A model generated the notes under the pieces. That model did not search any database. It saw only the letters and a program-made list of their open reading frames with translations, and was not told where the DNA came from. Of a stretch of 64,000 bases of DNA, positions 25,901-60,612 are shown one piece after another. Every line of letters starts with the position of its first letter. Position 1 is the stretch's first letter. Position numbers and translations under genes: made by a program. Source of the stretch: Clavelina lepadiformis (lineage: Eukaryota > Chordata > Ascidiacea > Aplousobranchia > Clavelinidae). Where the stretch lies: NCBI RefSeq assembly GCF_947623445.1, contig NC_135242.1:15996001-16060000 (forward strand), written 5' to 3'.

Positions 25901-26486
25901 ATTTACCCAGCGCTTACAGTCATATAATGGTTTACGCGATTCATTAAATATACTTATACGCATATTTGACAAATAAAACTTCGAAAAAAAGCTCGATAGA
26001 ATAGTGACATGTCACATGCACAATGCCTGCGAGAACTCACATAAAAAGGCTTATTGCTAAGTGGTAACTGCAGATGAAATGGTGATGCTGCATGTATTAT
26101 TGTATTACTGTACTAGTAGTGAAAAAGTACTAATAAAAGTCCAAGCATACTGAATCGAAAATAAACAAATGACCTTTTTCATGGTAATCCGCTTTGAAAA
26201 GCGTCATCTTCGAAAGTTGAAAAATTATTGTTTATATTTCCATTATCAGTTATTGACAAAACATTGTAAATTGGCCATAACTGGTTTTTGACCATTTGCA
26301 GTTGATGCATTCATTTCAGTTTTTATTGTATGCATTACAGATTTATTTTCATGTATAACTCCCATGTTTTGACAAAATAAATAATGCTTATTGATCATGT
26401 CTTTAGGTTGCTTACCTCAGATGGTTTTAGTAAATGTTTGATTAAATTGTTAACTTATGAACGTTCCATCTGAACTTTTGGCTCAT

Positions 26487-26488
26487 AG
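26487..26488 (+). promoter_or_regulatory. Splice acceptor before the first CHD1 coding exon
   Basis: TTTTGGCTCATAG precedes the exon that carries the first usable in-frame ATG (26508, MSDETSASS). I find no clear upstream coding exon, so this AG joins either a noncoding 5' exon or, if the host is a tunicate, a trans-spliced leader. The latter is inference. Confidence 0.4.
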
Positions 26489-26507
26489 ATCAACATCAAG
26501 CACGCAG

Positions 26508-48788
<22,281 letters not shown>

Positions 48789-49157
48789 TGCATGCGTTAT
48801 GTGTGTTTCTGGTTTGAAAATAACTCCTTTAGAAGTTGAAATATAAGGATAAATTCGTCAGCTTAACCTGAGCTATCAGAGTACACGGGTTAGCTCACAG
48901 CATCTTGCTGGGTCTCCACAGAAGATGGGCGGCATCTTGTTGCAGATTATTTAAACCTTACTGCTTTTATTTGTTTTCAAGTAAAAGATGTGCATTTTGC
49001 TGCGCGCATTTGAGGTTTATAAGTTAAGTTTATTTCTGTACTGAGCGTAAGATGACCGAGTGTTTCAAATATGTTATAACACCTTGAAGAAACTCCAATT
49101 CTGCTGAACTGCGATTTTGTTGATGTCGCAATGTCGTGCCTGCTTCAGAAATTTCAA

Positions 49158-49163
49158 AATAAA
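49158..49163 (+). promoter_or_regulatory. Poly(A) signal of CHD1
   Basis: AATAAA 370 bases after the CHD1 stop codon is the first canonical signal in the 3' flank, giving a 3'UTR of about 0.4 kb. Confidence 0.5.
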
Positions 49164-50324
49164 TGACAGTAATGCATTTCATCGGATTTCCAAGTTCAGC
49201 CAACTTGGTGTGAGCATTAGAAGACAGTTCTGAGGTTCAGCAAACATTTGGAAAGACGATAATTAATAGTGTAAGGTTGGGATTTTGAACTGAATATGGT
49301 GGCCTTATTATTACACCCAAGGGAATAACGTGTGTGGTAATTTTATTGTTTGATATATTATTCCGAAGCATGAATATTTGTTACCAAAACAAAGTTTAAA
49401 CTTGCGTGTACATGTAAATTTCGGATGGGAAAAATCAATGGTGGCATTTCCAAATAGCCTACCAGAAACCGGTTCTGTGGTAATTTATTGAATAATTACG
49501 CTATATCCGCAAAAAAGTTATTCACGGCCAAATATAGAGTGATCTTTAAACTAAGCATAAGGTAATCAACCTACTGAGCGAATAACTGAAAAAGAAAAGA
49601 AACATCGCTATAAGGTTTTAAACCACTCTACCAAGTGACCTAAAGATAAATATGAAAACTGAAGACTTCCGTAAAAAAAAACTGATTAAAAATAATGGTT
49701 GTAAGTAACCTGAAACAGCTATTTTCATAAATGCAATCTATGTCTTAACCCCTTCTAAATTGTTCAGTCATGCATAACTTGTCTCCTAGTTCAACAAGTG
49801 TTTCACCAGCGCTGACCCACATGGTGATTAGAGTTGCGACTGTAGGCTACCAAAAAGTGGTCAACACAAAATCATGTGTTTTAAATTTTGATATCAGAGT
49901 TGTGGAACACACGTAAATAAAAAAAAACATACCACAGATCAAGACAATAAAGATCTTACGAGTCTGAACCACTACAAAATTCTTCGGAAATGTGAAAACT
50001 AATGTAAAATTCAAAAAACAGTAGGCTTATTAAACAGTTAACCCGCCACTTAACTAACAACAACAGGCATTCGAAAATGATACTTCTTTACAGATATTTA
50101 CTAGACACCGTAATGCAGAAGTATCACGTCTACTATTGTGTACTCAATCGCTTAATTGACACCTTCATTGCTAGCTTTCAATATCTCGAAAATCTTACAA
50201 ATTATAGCATACATATCATCATATCATAGCATTTTGCAATATGCATAGCCTATTTAAATGCCCAAATTACCTGTTTTAATACAATATCGCTTGTAAAGAA
50301 CAAATGTGTTTCGAATTAATAATA
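49164..50324. other. Intergenic region after CHD1
   Basis: AT-rich DNA with no open frame worth calling and no clear repeat ends. It separates the CHD1 3' end from the element starting at 50325. Confidence 0.5.
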
Positions 50325-51933
50325 CACTGGTCAACAGCCAATTTGCTTCTGAAACGAATGAGGTCAATCTTGGCTAATTTGGGGTCACTGATCTCGAATA
50401 TCAACTTTAAATTTGTTGATTAGCTCTAGTTTTTGAGATATGGCACCATGCCAAAATGTGCTTTACTTGCTAACGCGGAAAGAAGTGTGCGTTTATCTGT
50501 TGTAGTTTGCATCTGCCAGATAGAGTTAGGCACTTAATATATTTGTTTGAAGGTAGATGACGTTTCTATTCATATTATTTTTATTTTGACGTATGTTTGA
50601 GTTGGGTTGTTTGCTTGCTTCATGTGTGTAGTCTGAACTGCTCTTTCTGCAGATGCCACATAAATGCATAAAAAATGCAGACAATTTCTACTAGATTTGT
50701 AGTGAAATAACTTTTTCTTCACAAAAGCGAAGTATAACGGCTGTGGTCAGGAAAACAAACCTTGTATTCAACTTGTATTTTGGATATAAAGTTGGTGATC
50801 AGGACAAGAGTTGGGCCCCTAACATATGCTGTAACTCCTGTGGTGCAAATCTTTGGCAATGGCTAAACGGAAAAAGAAAATGTATGCCCTTTGCTGTTCC
50901 AATGGTTTTGAGAGAACCTACTGACCACATTAGCGATTGCTACTTTTGCACGACCCCCCACCCCCCCGGTTTGTAAAGGTTTGTCGAGAAAGAAGAAGCA
51001 AAGTATTCAATACACAAATATTCCATCAGCAATTCGTCCCGTACCGCATGGAGAATTACTTGCTGTTCCTGAGGTACCTAAAGAATTCACGTTACGTTGA
51101 AACACTATCTTCCAAAGAACCACACCTTATAACTCAAAAGAAATTGCACTATCTTATCCGGGATTTGGAACTACCAAAAGTTAAATCAGAAATTTAGACT
51201 TCAGCTCTAGACTACAGCAATGGAATCTTCTGGCAGAATCATCATCTTCGAAGACGGTAAATTTGATCAAGTGTTATTTGACAAAGAGAAAATTGCATGG
51301 GAAGCGTTTAAGTTGCTGGCCACAAAATTCTTGGGGAACAAAAGAGCTGACAACTACACGGAATTGGTGTAAATCTCATTAAAGCATACAGATGCATGGA
51401 GTGCAATATGTCACTGAAGATACACTTTTTGGACTCGCACCTGGATTTTTTCTACCGAACTGTGGAGATGTCAGTGATAAGCATGGTGAGCGATTTCACC
51501 AATGCATATCTGCAATGCAAAAAAGGTACCATGGAAAACAAAATCAATCAATGCTTGCTCACTTTTGCAGGATGATATGTAGGGATGCTCCATTAACCGT
51601 ATACGAGTTACAGGACAAAAGGAATATAACAGATAAAATAGATTAGAAATTTATATTTGGAAAGTGGCAGTTATTTGTTGCATATGCTATGCTGAAATAT
51701 AAACGCATGCAATTATTACACTGTTTGTAGATTGTTACTGTTGTGTTCAATAAAGTGCACCAAGGCTTGCCATATATAGATAAACATACAAAAATGAAAA
51801 TTTTTTTTATCTTTTAAACTAGAGCTAATCAGCAATTTTAACCGACATTTTTGGATTCAGCGTCCAAAAATACATAAGAATCAATTGTTTTCTTAACGGA
51901 AGCAAAAAATTTTTGAAAAATTGTTGACCAGTG
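50325..51933 (+). mobile_element. TA-flanked DNA element with broken ORF (1.6 kb)
   Basis: The ends CACTGGTCAACA and TGTTGACCAGTG are exact 12-bp inverted repeats. Each is bordered by TA (50323-50324 and 51934-51935). Related GCTAATCAGCAA / TTGATTAGCTCTAG words lie inside both ends. The interior contains a decayed coding sequence. The superfamily is not assigned; the ends resemble those of the 4461-5810 element only in general form. Confidence 0.7.
50743..51646 (+). pseudogene. Decayed, internally deleted transposon-associated protein
   Basis: Three open segments in changing frames follow each other. The first has KVGDQDKSWAPNICCNSC, then CMPFAVPMVLREPTDH and SDCYFC, a cysteine-rich (zinc-ribbon-like) N-terminal part. 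The second includes EPHLITQKKLHYLIRDLELP. The third has GDVSDKHGERFHQCISAMQK and RYHGKQNQSMLAHFC, a C-terminal signature. I recognise this as a large uncharacterised family found in many invertebrate genomes (recalled, not searched), usually several hundred residues with a long middle region. Here that middle is missing and frames shift, so no full protein can be made. It sits inside the TIR-bounded element at 50325-51933. Confidence 0.65.
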
Positions 51934-51935
51934 TA

Positions 51936-52971
51936 ATGTTATCAGAATTGATGTTTTAATTATAAAATGTTTATACCTGCTTTTGTAGCGCATATTGTAA
52001 CCACTTGGAATTTAGGAAATTTATTATTATTAGAAAATTTAGGCTAGGTATTGGTTTGTCAAAAATTCAGTTGTGAAAAACTTGAAGTTAACTATAGCAA
52101 GTACAGCATATTGTTTTATCTTCAACGGCTGCTTCAGGAATAGCTCTGTAGCTCCCACTTGTTTTCACAGCGAAGGGTATTATCACCGCAAATAAACTAA
52201 TACACTTTGGGATTTTGTAAAAAAATGATTTCTTGTTAGTTTTGAAGCGTGAGTTGGCGAGTATCTCTTTAGCTGTATCCCGCTATGTAGCAGTAACTTT
52301 ACCAAATATACAATACTGGTTACATACTAATAGACTGCTGTCTGCTGCAGTACAACATAGCATATAAGCAAGTTGACAAATTTATTTTGCTTACGTAGAA
52401 AACGTTTTATAGTTTAATTTGCATATTCGACATAAAATAAAATAGATAAACAAGAATGTATATATATCATTGCAATTTGTGATACAATAAAATAAACGAT
52501 TTTTTATATGGTTCATCACATCACATGTTACATTTAGTTACTTATTATTATTCTTAAATTGAGTCATTTACAGATATTAAATAAGTAACCACAAGCAGGG
52601 GCCTGATAACAATAGCTTCACTCCGGAGAATGACCAAATTTTTTGGTTGGCAGAAAATGCATGTGATGATTGTCAGGCTCGGCAACAATGAAATACGAGT
52701 ATGTAAATTTAAAAAGTAATTCTCCACATTCCTAACAAAAAGCGAAAGTTTTTTTGAGAGATATGTAAATGTTGTTGAACCAGAAAGGTTGCCAGAACTC
52801 TTACGTCTATGCCTCAGCAAATATTCCAGTTTTAGTTCAATCGAACAATCAATTTGCAATCGTGCTTTTTTGAAGAAAAAGAATTATACTTCAACTAATT
52901 TCATGGACGTGACATGCAACAGTGCAAAATGCGTTCAAGCATGCTACATCGTTGATATGAATTCGCAAAAT
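51936..52971. other. Intergenic region, AT-rich
   Basis: No supported gene. It contains runs such as AAAATAAAATAGATAAAC and the 3' flank of the minus-strand gene ending at 52972. The short minus-strand frame at 52554-52859 has no start context or family resemblance. Confidence 0.45.
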
Positions 52972-53933
52972 CTAAACCTCGCTGCTATATACAGGCGGCG
53001 GTAGTTCCACGACCGATATTTCCGCAGAAGATTTGTTTGCGCGAATAGAACTTTCCCATTCTTTATTAACAGCGTCCTTGTACGCTGGTGGCGCTTCCGC
53101 AGATGCAGATGTGCTAGAGGAAACGGCTTTACTAATTTCCTCAATTGTGTTATACGATGGCGGTGGATCTGGTACGAACGAATGGTTGCAATGGCCAGAC
53201 ACTCCTGGAAGTGGAAAGCCGGCTGTTTCCTCTTCGTCTCTTCCACTCTGCCTGCGCCTATTCCTTGAACGTGGCCAAATCCAACAAAAAAGTATCCCAA
53301 TAACTGATGTGAAAAAACCTAAAATATATCATAAATTCAATTATATATAAAAGTTATGGAATTACCAGAGTTGTTACGTTTCCCGTTCAAAGTACTTTAA
53401 AGTTAATTTACTTTTACATTTACATTTACAATTACATATTACACTAAATTTCTTCGAAAATAAACTTGTTATTCCGTTGCATCTGCACTTGGAATTTCTT
53501 GTTATTAAATTTTTTTTAGTGAGGTGTTGTATGCTACAATCTTGATTGCAGACTTACCGAAAAAGAACAGAACAAATCCTGGAACAGAAAGGACTTCAAG
53601 ATTGATTAAGTTGTCAAATGCATTGGTGTAATATCCAACCAGGTACATGAGAATGAGTCCGCCGCCAGAAGCGGTTCCCAAAATCCCTATCGTACAACAT
53701 GCACTACCCAAACGTCCTCTAGTTTTGCTCGAAAACATTTGTCTGAAACTGCTGTTATTTTGCGCGTTGTCTTGTTGTTCAGCTTCAGAAATTTGGAACT
53801 CCCCTTCCATTTCTGCACTTTCGTTTGTGTCAGCTTGGTTTAACGAAATCGTCGTCACATCCGTCACTACGCAACGGAAAATTTCGCCTGAAGTCGTCAC
53901 AGAGATTATGTCTTCTTCAGTAACTTCTGTCAT
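52972..53933 (-). CDS. Two-pass membrane protein with three PPxY motifs (cluster gene A)
   Basis: Two exons, 53558-53933 and 52972-53318, total 723 nt (240 aa). The phase-1 intron falls inside the second membrane segment. The N-terminal 75 residues are acidic and serine/threonine-rich. Membrane segments are about 76-102 (ACCTIGILGTASGGGLILMY) and 113-140 (SVPGFVLFFFGGFFTSVIG). A basic stop-transfer stretch (PRSRNRRRQ) follows. The tail has three PPxY motifs: PPSY (178-181), PPAY (202-205) and PPVY (233-236). PPxY is the ligand of WW domains, most often in Nedd4-type ubiquitin ligases, so an adaptor or regulated-trafficking role is a reasonable inference. I do not recognise the family; the layout recalls TMEM171. 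Gene B at 56893 has the same layout and the same intron position and phase. Confidence 0.75.
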
Positions 53934-54618
53934 GGCGTTTTTACTTATTGCCTAACTCGAAAGGTCGTCCGAATATGGTCTTTGGAAGGAGGGAATGCAT
54001 TTGTTTCTATATTTTCAGGCAACCTCCAACAGGTGTTTTATTTTTGCATGAAACCTAAAGCAATAACAACGGATTTTTCACTTTTCTTTTCCAAAAGGTT
54101 TATTATTATGTTATATAGTACATTCAGAAATAAATGTTGCAGTTTTCAATGTTTGCTTAGCCCCTAATGGCCTAATACTGTCAACAAATGCTGTCGCCGA
54201 GCAGTTGTATGATGTTAATTGCTCAAATGTTGTTTGTCAAGCCATATCTAAGGTCGTCCGCAGCGTATATACAAACTGTACGCACATGTGTAACATTTTC
54301 CATTTTTCAAGTACCCTGAAAATGAATTTCTGCATTGATTTGGTTCCTCATTTAATGGGAAACGTGTTCATGTCTCGACAATGTGAGGTAGTGAATTCCA
54401 CTATAAAACATTCTACTGCCGATCTCAATATTTGCACAAGTTACGAAACCTCTATTTCGTGATGCATAAACATTTCCCTATTCTCTGAAATTTTAATTTC
54501 ACTTTCTCTTTGGATATTTGGTCTTAAAAACTTTTCACGAATTTATTAGCTTTATAAGCTTTTAAGGGCTCTTATTTCAACTCTATAATTTACCAGTAGC
54601 CATCATCATTATCTAAAA
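53934..54618. other. Upstream region of cluster gene A
   Basis: This contains the likely promoter of the minus-strand gene starting at 53933. No TATA box or other gene was identified. A plus-strand frame at 54205-54462 has no supporting features. Confidence 0.4.
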
Positions 54619-55096
54619 CAGGGGTGACGAACCTATTCGATGACGCGGGCCACTTTGTCAGTTACGGCTGAGCAAGCGGGCCGCACAATTTTTTTAACAT
54701 TTTGCATAATAATTAGCATTCAAGCACAACCGCTTCATTTGGCAGATTTTTAGCTGCTCCCGCGGCCGCAAAAAATACATCGATTGAGTGCGGCAATCTA
54801 TTGAAGACATACTGCTGCGACTCAATTGTGCTATCAGCTTTTGATATCGCATTGCGCAAAGATTAGAAACAGGTGAAAGAAAGTTCAAGACTGCTGGTCT
54901 CACCGGACGCTTCGTTCAAGACTGCTGGTCTCCCGGACGCAAAATTTAACCCTAAATTCCGGACATGTCCGGAATTTTCCGGACGGTATGGCAACCCTTC
55001 CTATAAGTCCTATATGCCTTGCATGTATGGGCGTTTGTCAAATCGTTTGGTGGGCCGCACAAAATTGTTTGGCGGGCCGCAGGTTCGTCACCCCTG
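54619..55096. mobile_element. hAT-type MITE (478 bp)
   Basis: Inverted-repeat ends CAGGGGTGACGAACCT are perfect over 16 bp and flanked by an exact 8-bp duplication ATCTAAAA (54611-54618 and 55097-55104). Inside, GTTCAAGACTGCTGGTCTC is repeated twice in tandem (about 54880-54930). This is followed by CCGGACATGTCCGG and GGGCCGCAC words shared by both ends. Open frames in it are accidental. Confidence 0.9.
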
Positions 55097-55104
55097 ATCT
55101 AAAA

Positions 55105-56892
55105 CTATATAGATGCTTTCTATTACTCTCCCGTTACTGTCAATTCTAGAAGCTCATTTTCCCTTTTACACTGTTGGAAATACAGGCGTAAAATCCTCTT
55201 TTAATCGATTATTATTATTGTACTACGATATTTCTAAATGTATTTTCTACTTGTTGTATTAAAGACTATTTCCCGAAAACTTAGCTTTTTGAAGGCAAAA
55301 GTTAATGTAAGATAAGTAGCTTGTGTTAATTAACGCTATACACCTGCGTCATGTACTGCCCATTTTGTCTCTGATCTTACACCAGTCGTCTGAATATGAT
55401 TTGTTTGTCAGTTGGTTGAGTAACTACCCAAGAGTGGTTATGTGATATGTCTACAGATTCTTGCGTTAGAATTCACCTTTTACTCTTACGTTTCGGTCTA
55501 GTCAAGTGACTCAGCATAATTATGCGGTTTTGCTATTTTCCAATTACCGCAGTTTGAAATTATAGCGTACAGTTAAAAGAAAGTATGGAATACATGGTAA
55601 CAACAACGTCATTTAAAAGGCCTTGATTTTTTGCCGTTCAAGCGTTGTCAAGCATAACATCAACTAGTTATTTTGATCTTGTTTTGTTAACTTACAATAA
55701 AATTTCTCCACCTGAAAACTGTGGCTGATTGACAAATAAGCAATGTGTGGTTTGAACAGTTTCCAAGTACCTGGCCATTTCTCACTGACATCTATATAAG
55801 ACACTTGACATTTTCTAGTGGCGTGTTGATTAAATAGCGCATTACTTCTGATCCTTCACTCCGTTTAGAAAGTTATGCTAGATTTTCTGAAAAATACTGA
55901 GCGAGTTTCAAGAATAGCCTGACTAAAGCATTGTTGAATCTAACTCCGATGTACAACAGTCATCTCACAAAACAAAATTATAGGGTCGATGGCTTTTGTT
56001 TGATTTTGCGCGCTATTCAAATTGATTCAGGTCCTTTTCTGTTTTGACAATCGTGCTCGCTCTCTGTGAACGTTACGGATGATTCTCTGCGGTGTTTTGT
56101 TCCGTTTTCATTCCTACCTTTTGAGTAATATTGTTACGGGAGTGTAATGTTCGGTTTGTGTACAGATAGGCTGGACGAACTCTCGTTCCGTTTTTAGAGT
56201 AAGGAGAACTCTGAGTGGTGACGTGACGTAATTGTACTCATTCATCGTTTTTTGTCTTTCATTCGTCATTGTAAAGTCAACTATATTAAAGAGAATGTCG
56301 AGATTAAATTAAGCAATGACGTTAGTTTTGTGCGATTAAGTGTTTTAAAATGATCGACCGAGTTTTCCGCTACAACCCCGTATTAATGTATGAATTCTAA
56401 AGCAATACTTTTATTTGACGATTCTTTTCACCATATAGACTTTGTCATTATCCACAATTCCAGCGGGCAACATCTTTCTGGTTGTGACCACTTTCATAGT
56501 AACGGACGGAATATATCAAGTTTTAACTGCTGGGCAGCTGTGTTGCTTTTTTATCAGCTAAGCTGCTAAATGAAACCAAGCTCTTATAAACAACTCCATG
56601 CATGAGTTGATTTGAAATTTCAACTGTAATTTGTTTAGTTGAAGCCAATTCTAGATTGTTGGTGGGGACGGACTGACGTAAGGAATACCGTTAAGAAAAA
56701 ACAATCATTTTGATCGGTTATCACACTTGATCTATCCAGCCAGTTAACACATACACACTGTTGATAAATGCAAAAATTCTGGGAACATGTGCTTACTATT
56801 TAGAATTTAGATGATAAAGCGCCTTCGTTACTTCATCAGAATAAAATCACGCAAAGAATGTTGAAATTTTGTGTGTTAACGTAACACGAAAC
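55105..56892. other. Intergenic region between cluster genes A and B
   Basis: No gene-like frame. AT-rich with a few ACGT-containing motifs; nothing I can name. Confidence 0.45.
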
Positions 56893-57670
56893 TTATTTCA
56901 TTGTCGAATTTCCTTCAGCTTTTGTTGCCTCTTCATATGACGGCAAAATATCTGTCACTGTGCTGCTTTCTAAACGCAAGCATCTCCTTTCCGAGTTGTC
57001 TACAAATAAGGAGTTTTCTCTTCTGCCGTAGTATGTGTTGACATGGTTTATGTCACCGACAGGCAATGACGAACCATGATCAGCAAAAGTACCAACGCAG
57101 TATGGTGGCGGTTCATCTTCTATAGCTGGAATCGAATGAACACGAACTGAACTGACGCCGTGACAGTTTTGAGGACGTTTTTGACGTAGTTTTGACCGAA
57201 AAAATTCTCCAAATGCCAAAGAAGCAATTCCTAAAAAATAGTTGAAATTTTTATCTTTTGTCTTTGAAAGCTACAGGTTAATGGCTTTAAAAATGTATTA
57301 CAGCAAGAATTATCGCGACTAGAGAAACATAGCAGTAGAAGATTCCAATTATGGGTAAATTGTATAATTTTTCCAAAAGTATAAAATTATTAGCTATATA
57401 CTTACCCATTGCGATCAGGGTCAAAGACGGAACTAAACAATTACGAAAATTTTTTAGTACAAAATACAAAATCATCAACGCGACACCAAATAAAACTAGT
57501 CCAATTCCAAAAGCATAACCGATGATAAATTTAATTTTCATTTCTTTTAAAGAGTTGCAATTATCTTGCTGGCGGTGAGATCTCCTGGATCCATTTTCTC
57601 TTTGTCGATTCGAGTCAGGTGAGCTTGAACTGTTTGTTACATCAACCACAGATTGAAACCAAACGTGCAT
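56893..57670 (-). CDS. Two-pass membrane protein with PPPY motif (cluster gene B)
   Basis: Two exons, 57406-57670 and 56893-57230, total 603 nt (200 aa). The intron is phase 1 and lies in the second membrane segment, as in gene A. The N-terminus is serine- and asparagine-rich. Membrane segments are about 48-72 (FIIGYAFGIGLVLFGVALMI) and 78-98 (CLVPSLTLIAMGIASLAFGE). They are followed by a basic stretch (RSKLRQKRPQ). The cytoplasmic tail has PPPY (129-132) and LPSY (184-187), the latter in the context LPSYEEA. Sequence identity to gene A is low, but length, topology, motif position and intron phase agree, so I infer paralogy. A role with WW-domain ubiquitin ligases is likely but unproven. The ATG at 57670 follows an in-frame stop about ten codons upstream. 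Confidence 0.75.
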
Positions 57671-60612
57671 TTTGTCGTTGTAAAGGCCAATAAGCAATTC
57701 TCAACTCATGCCGGACAATGACGGTTGTCAATTTTTGCTGAACCTATAAATGACGACTTGACCCTTAAGGAATTCGAGTTTGTATGGAATAGAAAAGAAA
57801 AATTTTGGTAGAAAATGCAAATTTCTCTTTTTGGGAATGTATTTAATTTATGGTAAAAATTCTAATGCCTTTTAAAATTCATTAAATGTTTAATATAAAT
57901 GTCATGAGACAAATCGATGAAAATTATTTAAGTATAATTGACAATGGTATAAACAATGCTTTTTCTTACACAGAGATGTACATTTCTACGTTCTTGTGCC
58001 TATAGGCTGCACTATCACGCTATTTAGATTTTTCAAATGGCACATACGGCACTTCATGGCCTATCTTTAAGTTCAAAGCCTATCTAAGTTAATGACTGAA
58101 ACTGCCAAAGCAATCTAAAAGTTTTGTTGGTATACATTATATCAATCTTATTACCTGACAACCACAAACTAAACCTCTATAACTGTCATACGCGTTTAAA
58201 CACGCCCGAGGCTAATGAAAGAGTAACCTCACGCAACCTTACTTTCACACAGCAACAGTAACAACATGCATCATTGTAAAACTGATGTGTTATACCTTCA
58301 GTTAGCTTCTTTACACTGTATCACACTAGTATAAACCAGCACACACCTGTATATACCAGTAATATAGCGATTAACACGCGATTTTTCTACCATAAAAATA
58401 TCTCATGTAGATTTTCGTTTTAGTGATGCATGCTTTTCGTTAGGGACCTCACTTTATACTCTTATTTTCTTTCTCGTTAACCGAGAACCTTTCTTACTCG
58501 TTACAGTAAATCTCATAACTTACGCTCCTGTTGCAATCGGTTACTAAAAAGTATATGTATGTAAAATCGAATCCGAATTGTAAGCAACTCACGAGCAATT
58601 GCTGTTTCACTTGGTTTTATTTATCCTATGTTTCACTGACCTAAATTGATTTCCACTAATATTCTATACCGGAAAGTCTAAATCTGTTTAACATGTTGTA
58701 GACGTTATACTGCAAATAGGTAGCCTACATAAAAAAAGGAACTTTATATTGCATTGTATAGTTGCCGTCAATGTTCTGAGCTTTTATACATTGTACAGTC
58801 GGTTTAAGCACCGGTTTTTAACAATTGCACGTATAGGCTGCTTCACTTAATCATAGTTCCTTTCTGTTATGTTTCAATTCTTTTATCATTTCATTTTTTC
58901 TTTCTTCGGTTAGCAAGTCGGGTTACCTATAAACACGCTCTTCGTTTTGTCTTACTCTAATTTTCTTGGAGTTCCACCTACTAATATGCCACATATCATG
59001 CAACTAATAAACTAATAGATACAAAGGCCTATTTAGTAAGGCTCTGAAGTGTGTGTTTTTCGAAATATACTTTATAGGTTCAGAATATTAGAACATAAGG
59101 TTTTGAAAAACACACTTGCGACAAATAATTAATTATTATTGTGATAAGTTATTTACATACTGTACGTACATATCATCTGTATTCGACGTCATCACTGTAG
59201 CAAGTATCACCTATACGCCCAGCACAGGCACAAGTTTATATAGTCATGCTTATATTTATTCATAATTAGATAGTCGAAATTGTATAATTATGGTAATTTT
59301 AACAAAAGCAACATCGTTTTTGCTAAACTTTTTGGGAAATTTTTGTGTTCTATAAAAAGTATATATTTTTAAATATAAACATGCATATTTAGAAATACAT
59401 TAGCACCAATTCAAAAATAATGCAAGTTCAAACAGAAAAGTGATCTTCAGAGGCACAAAGCAGGAAAATGCCAGCGCAATCTGCTAAATAAAGGGTTTAA
59501 AATGTTAATATTTTACGTAAAAGTATACACCTGGCCGTAAAAATTACAATGTTAATTAGACAGTTTTTTAAAAATTATACTAAGACGAAATCATTTAAAT
59601 GAACATACTGTTATATGCATAGAAAACGGTAAACAATGGAAATTTCAATGTTTCAATGTTTTCATATAAGATAAACACGTAAACAAAATAATATAAAACA
59701 TTAGAATAAAATTAACACAGAATAAGACCAATATCGCATAATTAGTTAAATCAAGTACGAAAAAGATACGATAATTAATTACTTTAATGGAATTTGTTTA
59801 GGCCAATTCAAACTTTTTCCGTCGGTAATATTATTATGCTATAAAAAATAAAAAAGTGTCTTCGTCATGTTTGCTGTGAAGAAGAGACGCCTACAGGTGA
59901 ATATAGTGAATACCCAACACTTCAGCAATGCATAAATGGCGGCTTTTATGATTTCAACTTCTGTAATACTTTACAAAACGGTTTTATTTATGATATTACA
60001 ACCTACTGTACGTAATAAGCAATGAAATTGTAAACGTTGTAAAAAGTTTAAATAGTTTACAAGAAAAAATGAATGCGCTTGCATTTTCATTTTTGTTAAG
60101 TATTCAAAATGCTCACATTAACCTTCGCTTTTGTCATGGAAGAATTTCATTTTACCATGAATAAACCACGTAAATAACGTGTACCGTAAAATATTTACAA
60201 CTATACCTTCATTTGATATATAGGTTACAGTTACATAAAAGCGGTGAATCCGACTTTAACTAAAACTTGACTGAAACCATGTCAATGAGTGCGAAAAACC
60301 CTCGTCGTATAGGCAGTAGCGGAAAGAACTTCATGAGATTTGTGCTTTGAAAGCATGTTGCATTTCAGATCCAATCAGGAATTGTATGTGCTATTTTTAA
60401 TTCCAGCCTCAACATGACAAACAACGTATAGTATGGCTTTAGTGACAATTTAGCACAAGTGCTTATGAGTCGGCGCTCGGACAAAATTGCTCAGTTATCG
60501 CAATATTCATAGTTTAGCAATAAAATTTGCACTTTCGTAACTTGCAGTGAAAATGAAAATCGATGACTTAGCGTGTTTGTCTCGATTCAAAATGCATCCG
60601 TCAATATCTGCG
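57671..60612. other. 2.9-kb gene-free spacer in the cluster
   Basis: Strongly AT-rich, with many TATA-like words and no frame above 60 codons that looks coding. It must contain the promoter of gene B and the 3'UTR of gene C. Confidence 0.45.

Larger units (their letters stand above)
14369..26488. other. 12-kb region without a supported protein gene
   Basis: Apart from the mobile elements listed separately, I find no frame with credible splice sites or family resemblance. Open frames near 20446, 21452 and 23009 are short and look random. A CAGTGGTTCCTAACC word at 18889 recalls a hAT end but has no partner. A patch around 25020-25440 is clearly richer in G and C than its surroundings but has no recognisable code. 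The last few kb must contain the promoter and noncoding 5' part of CHD1. Confidence 0.45.
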
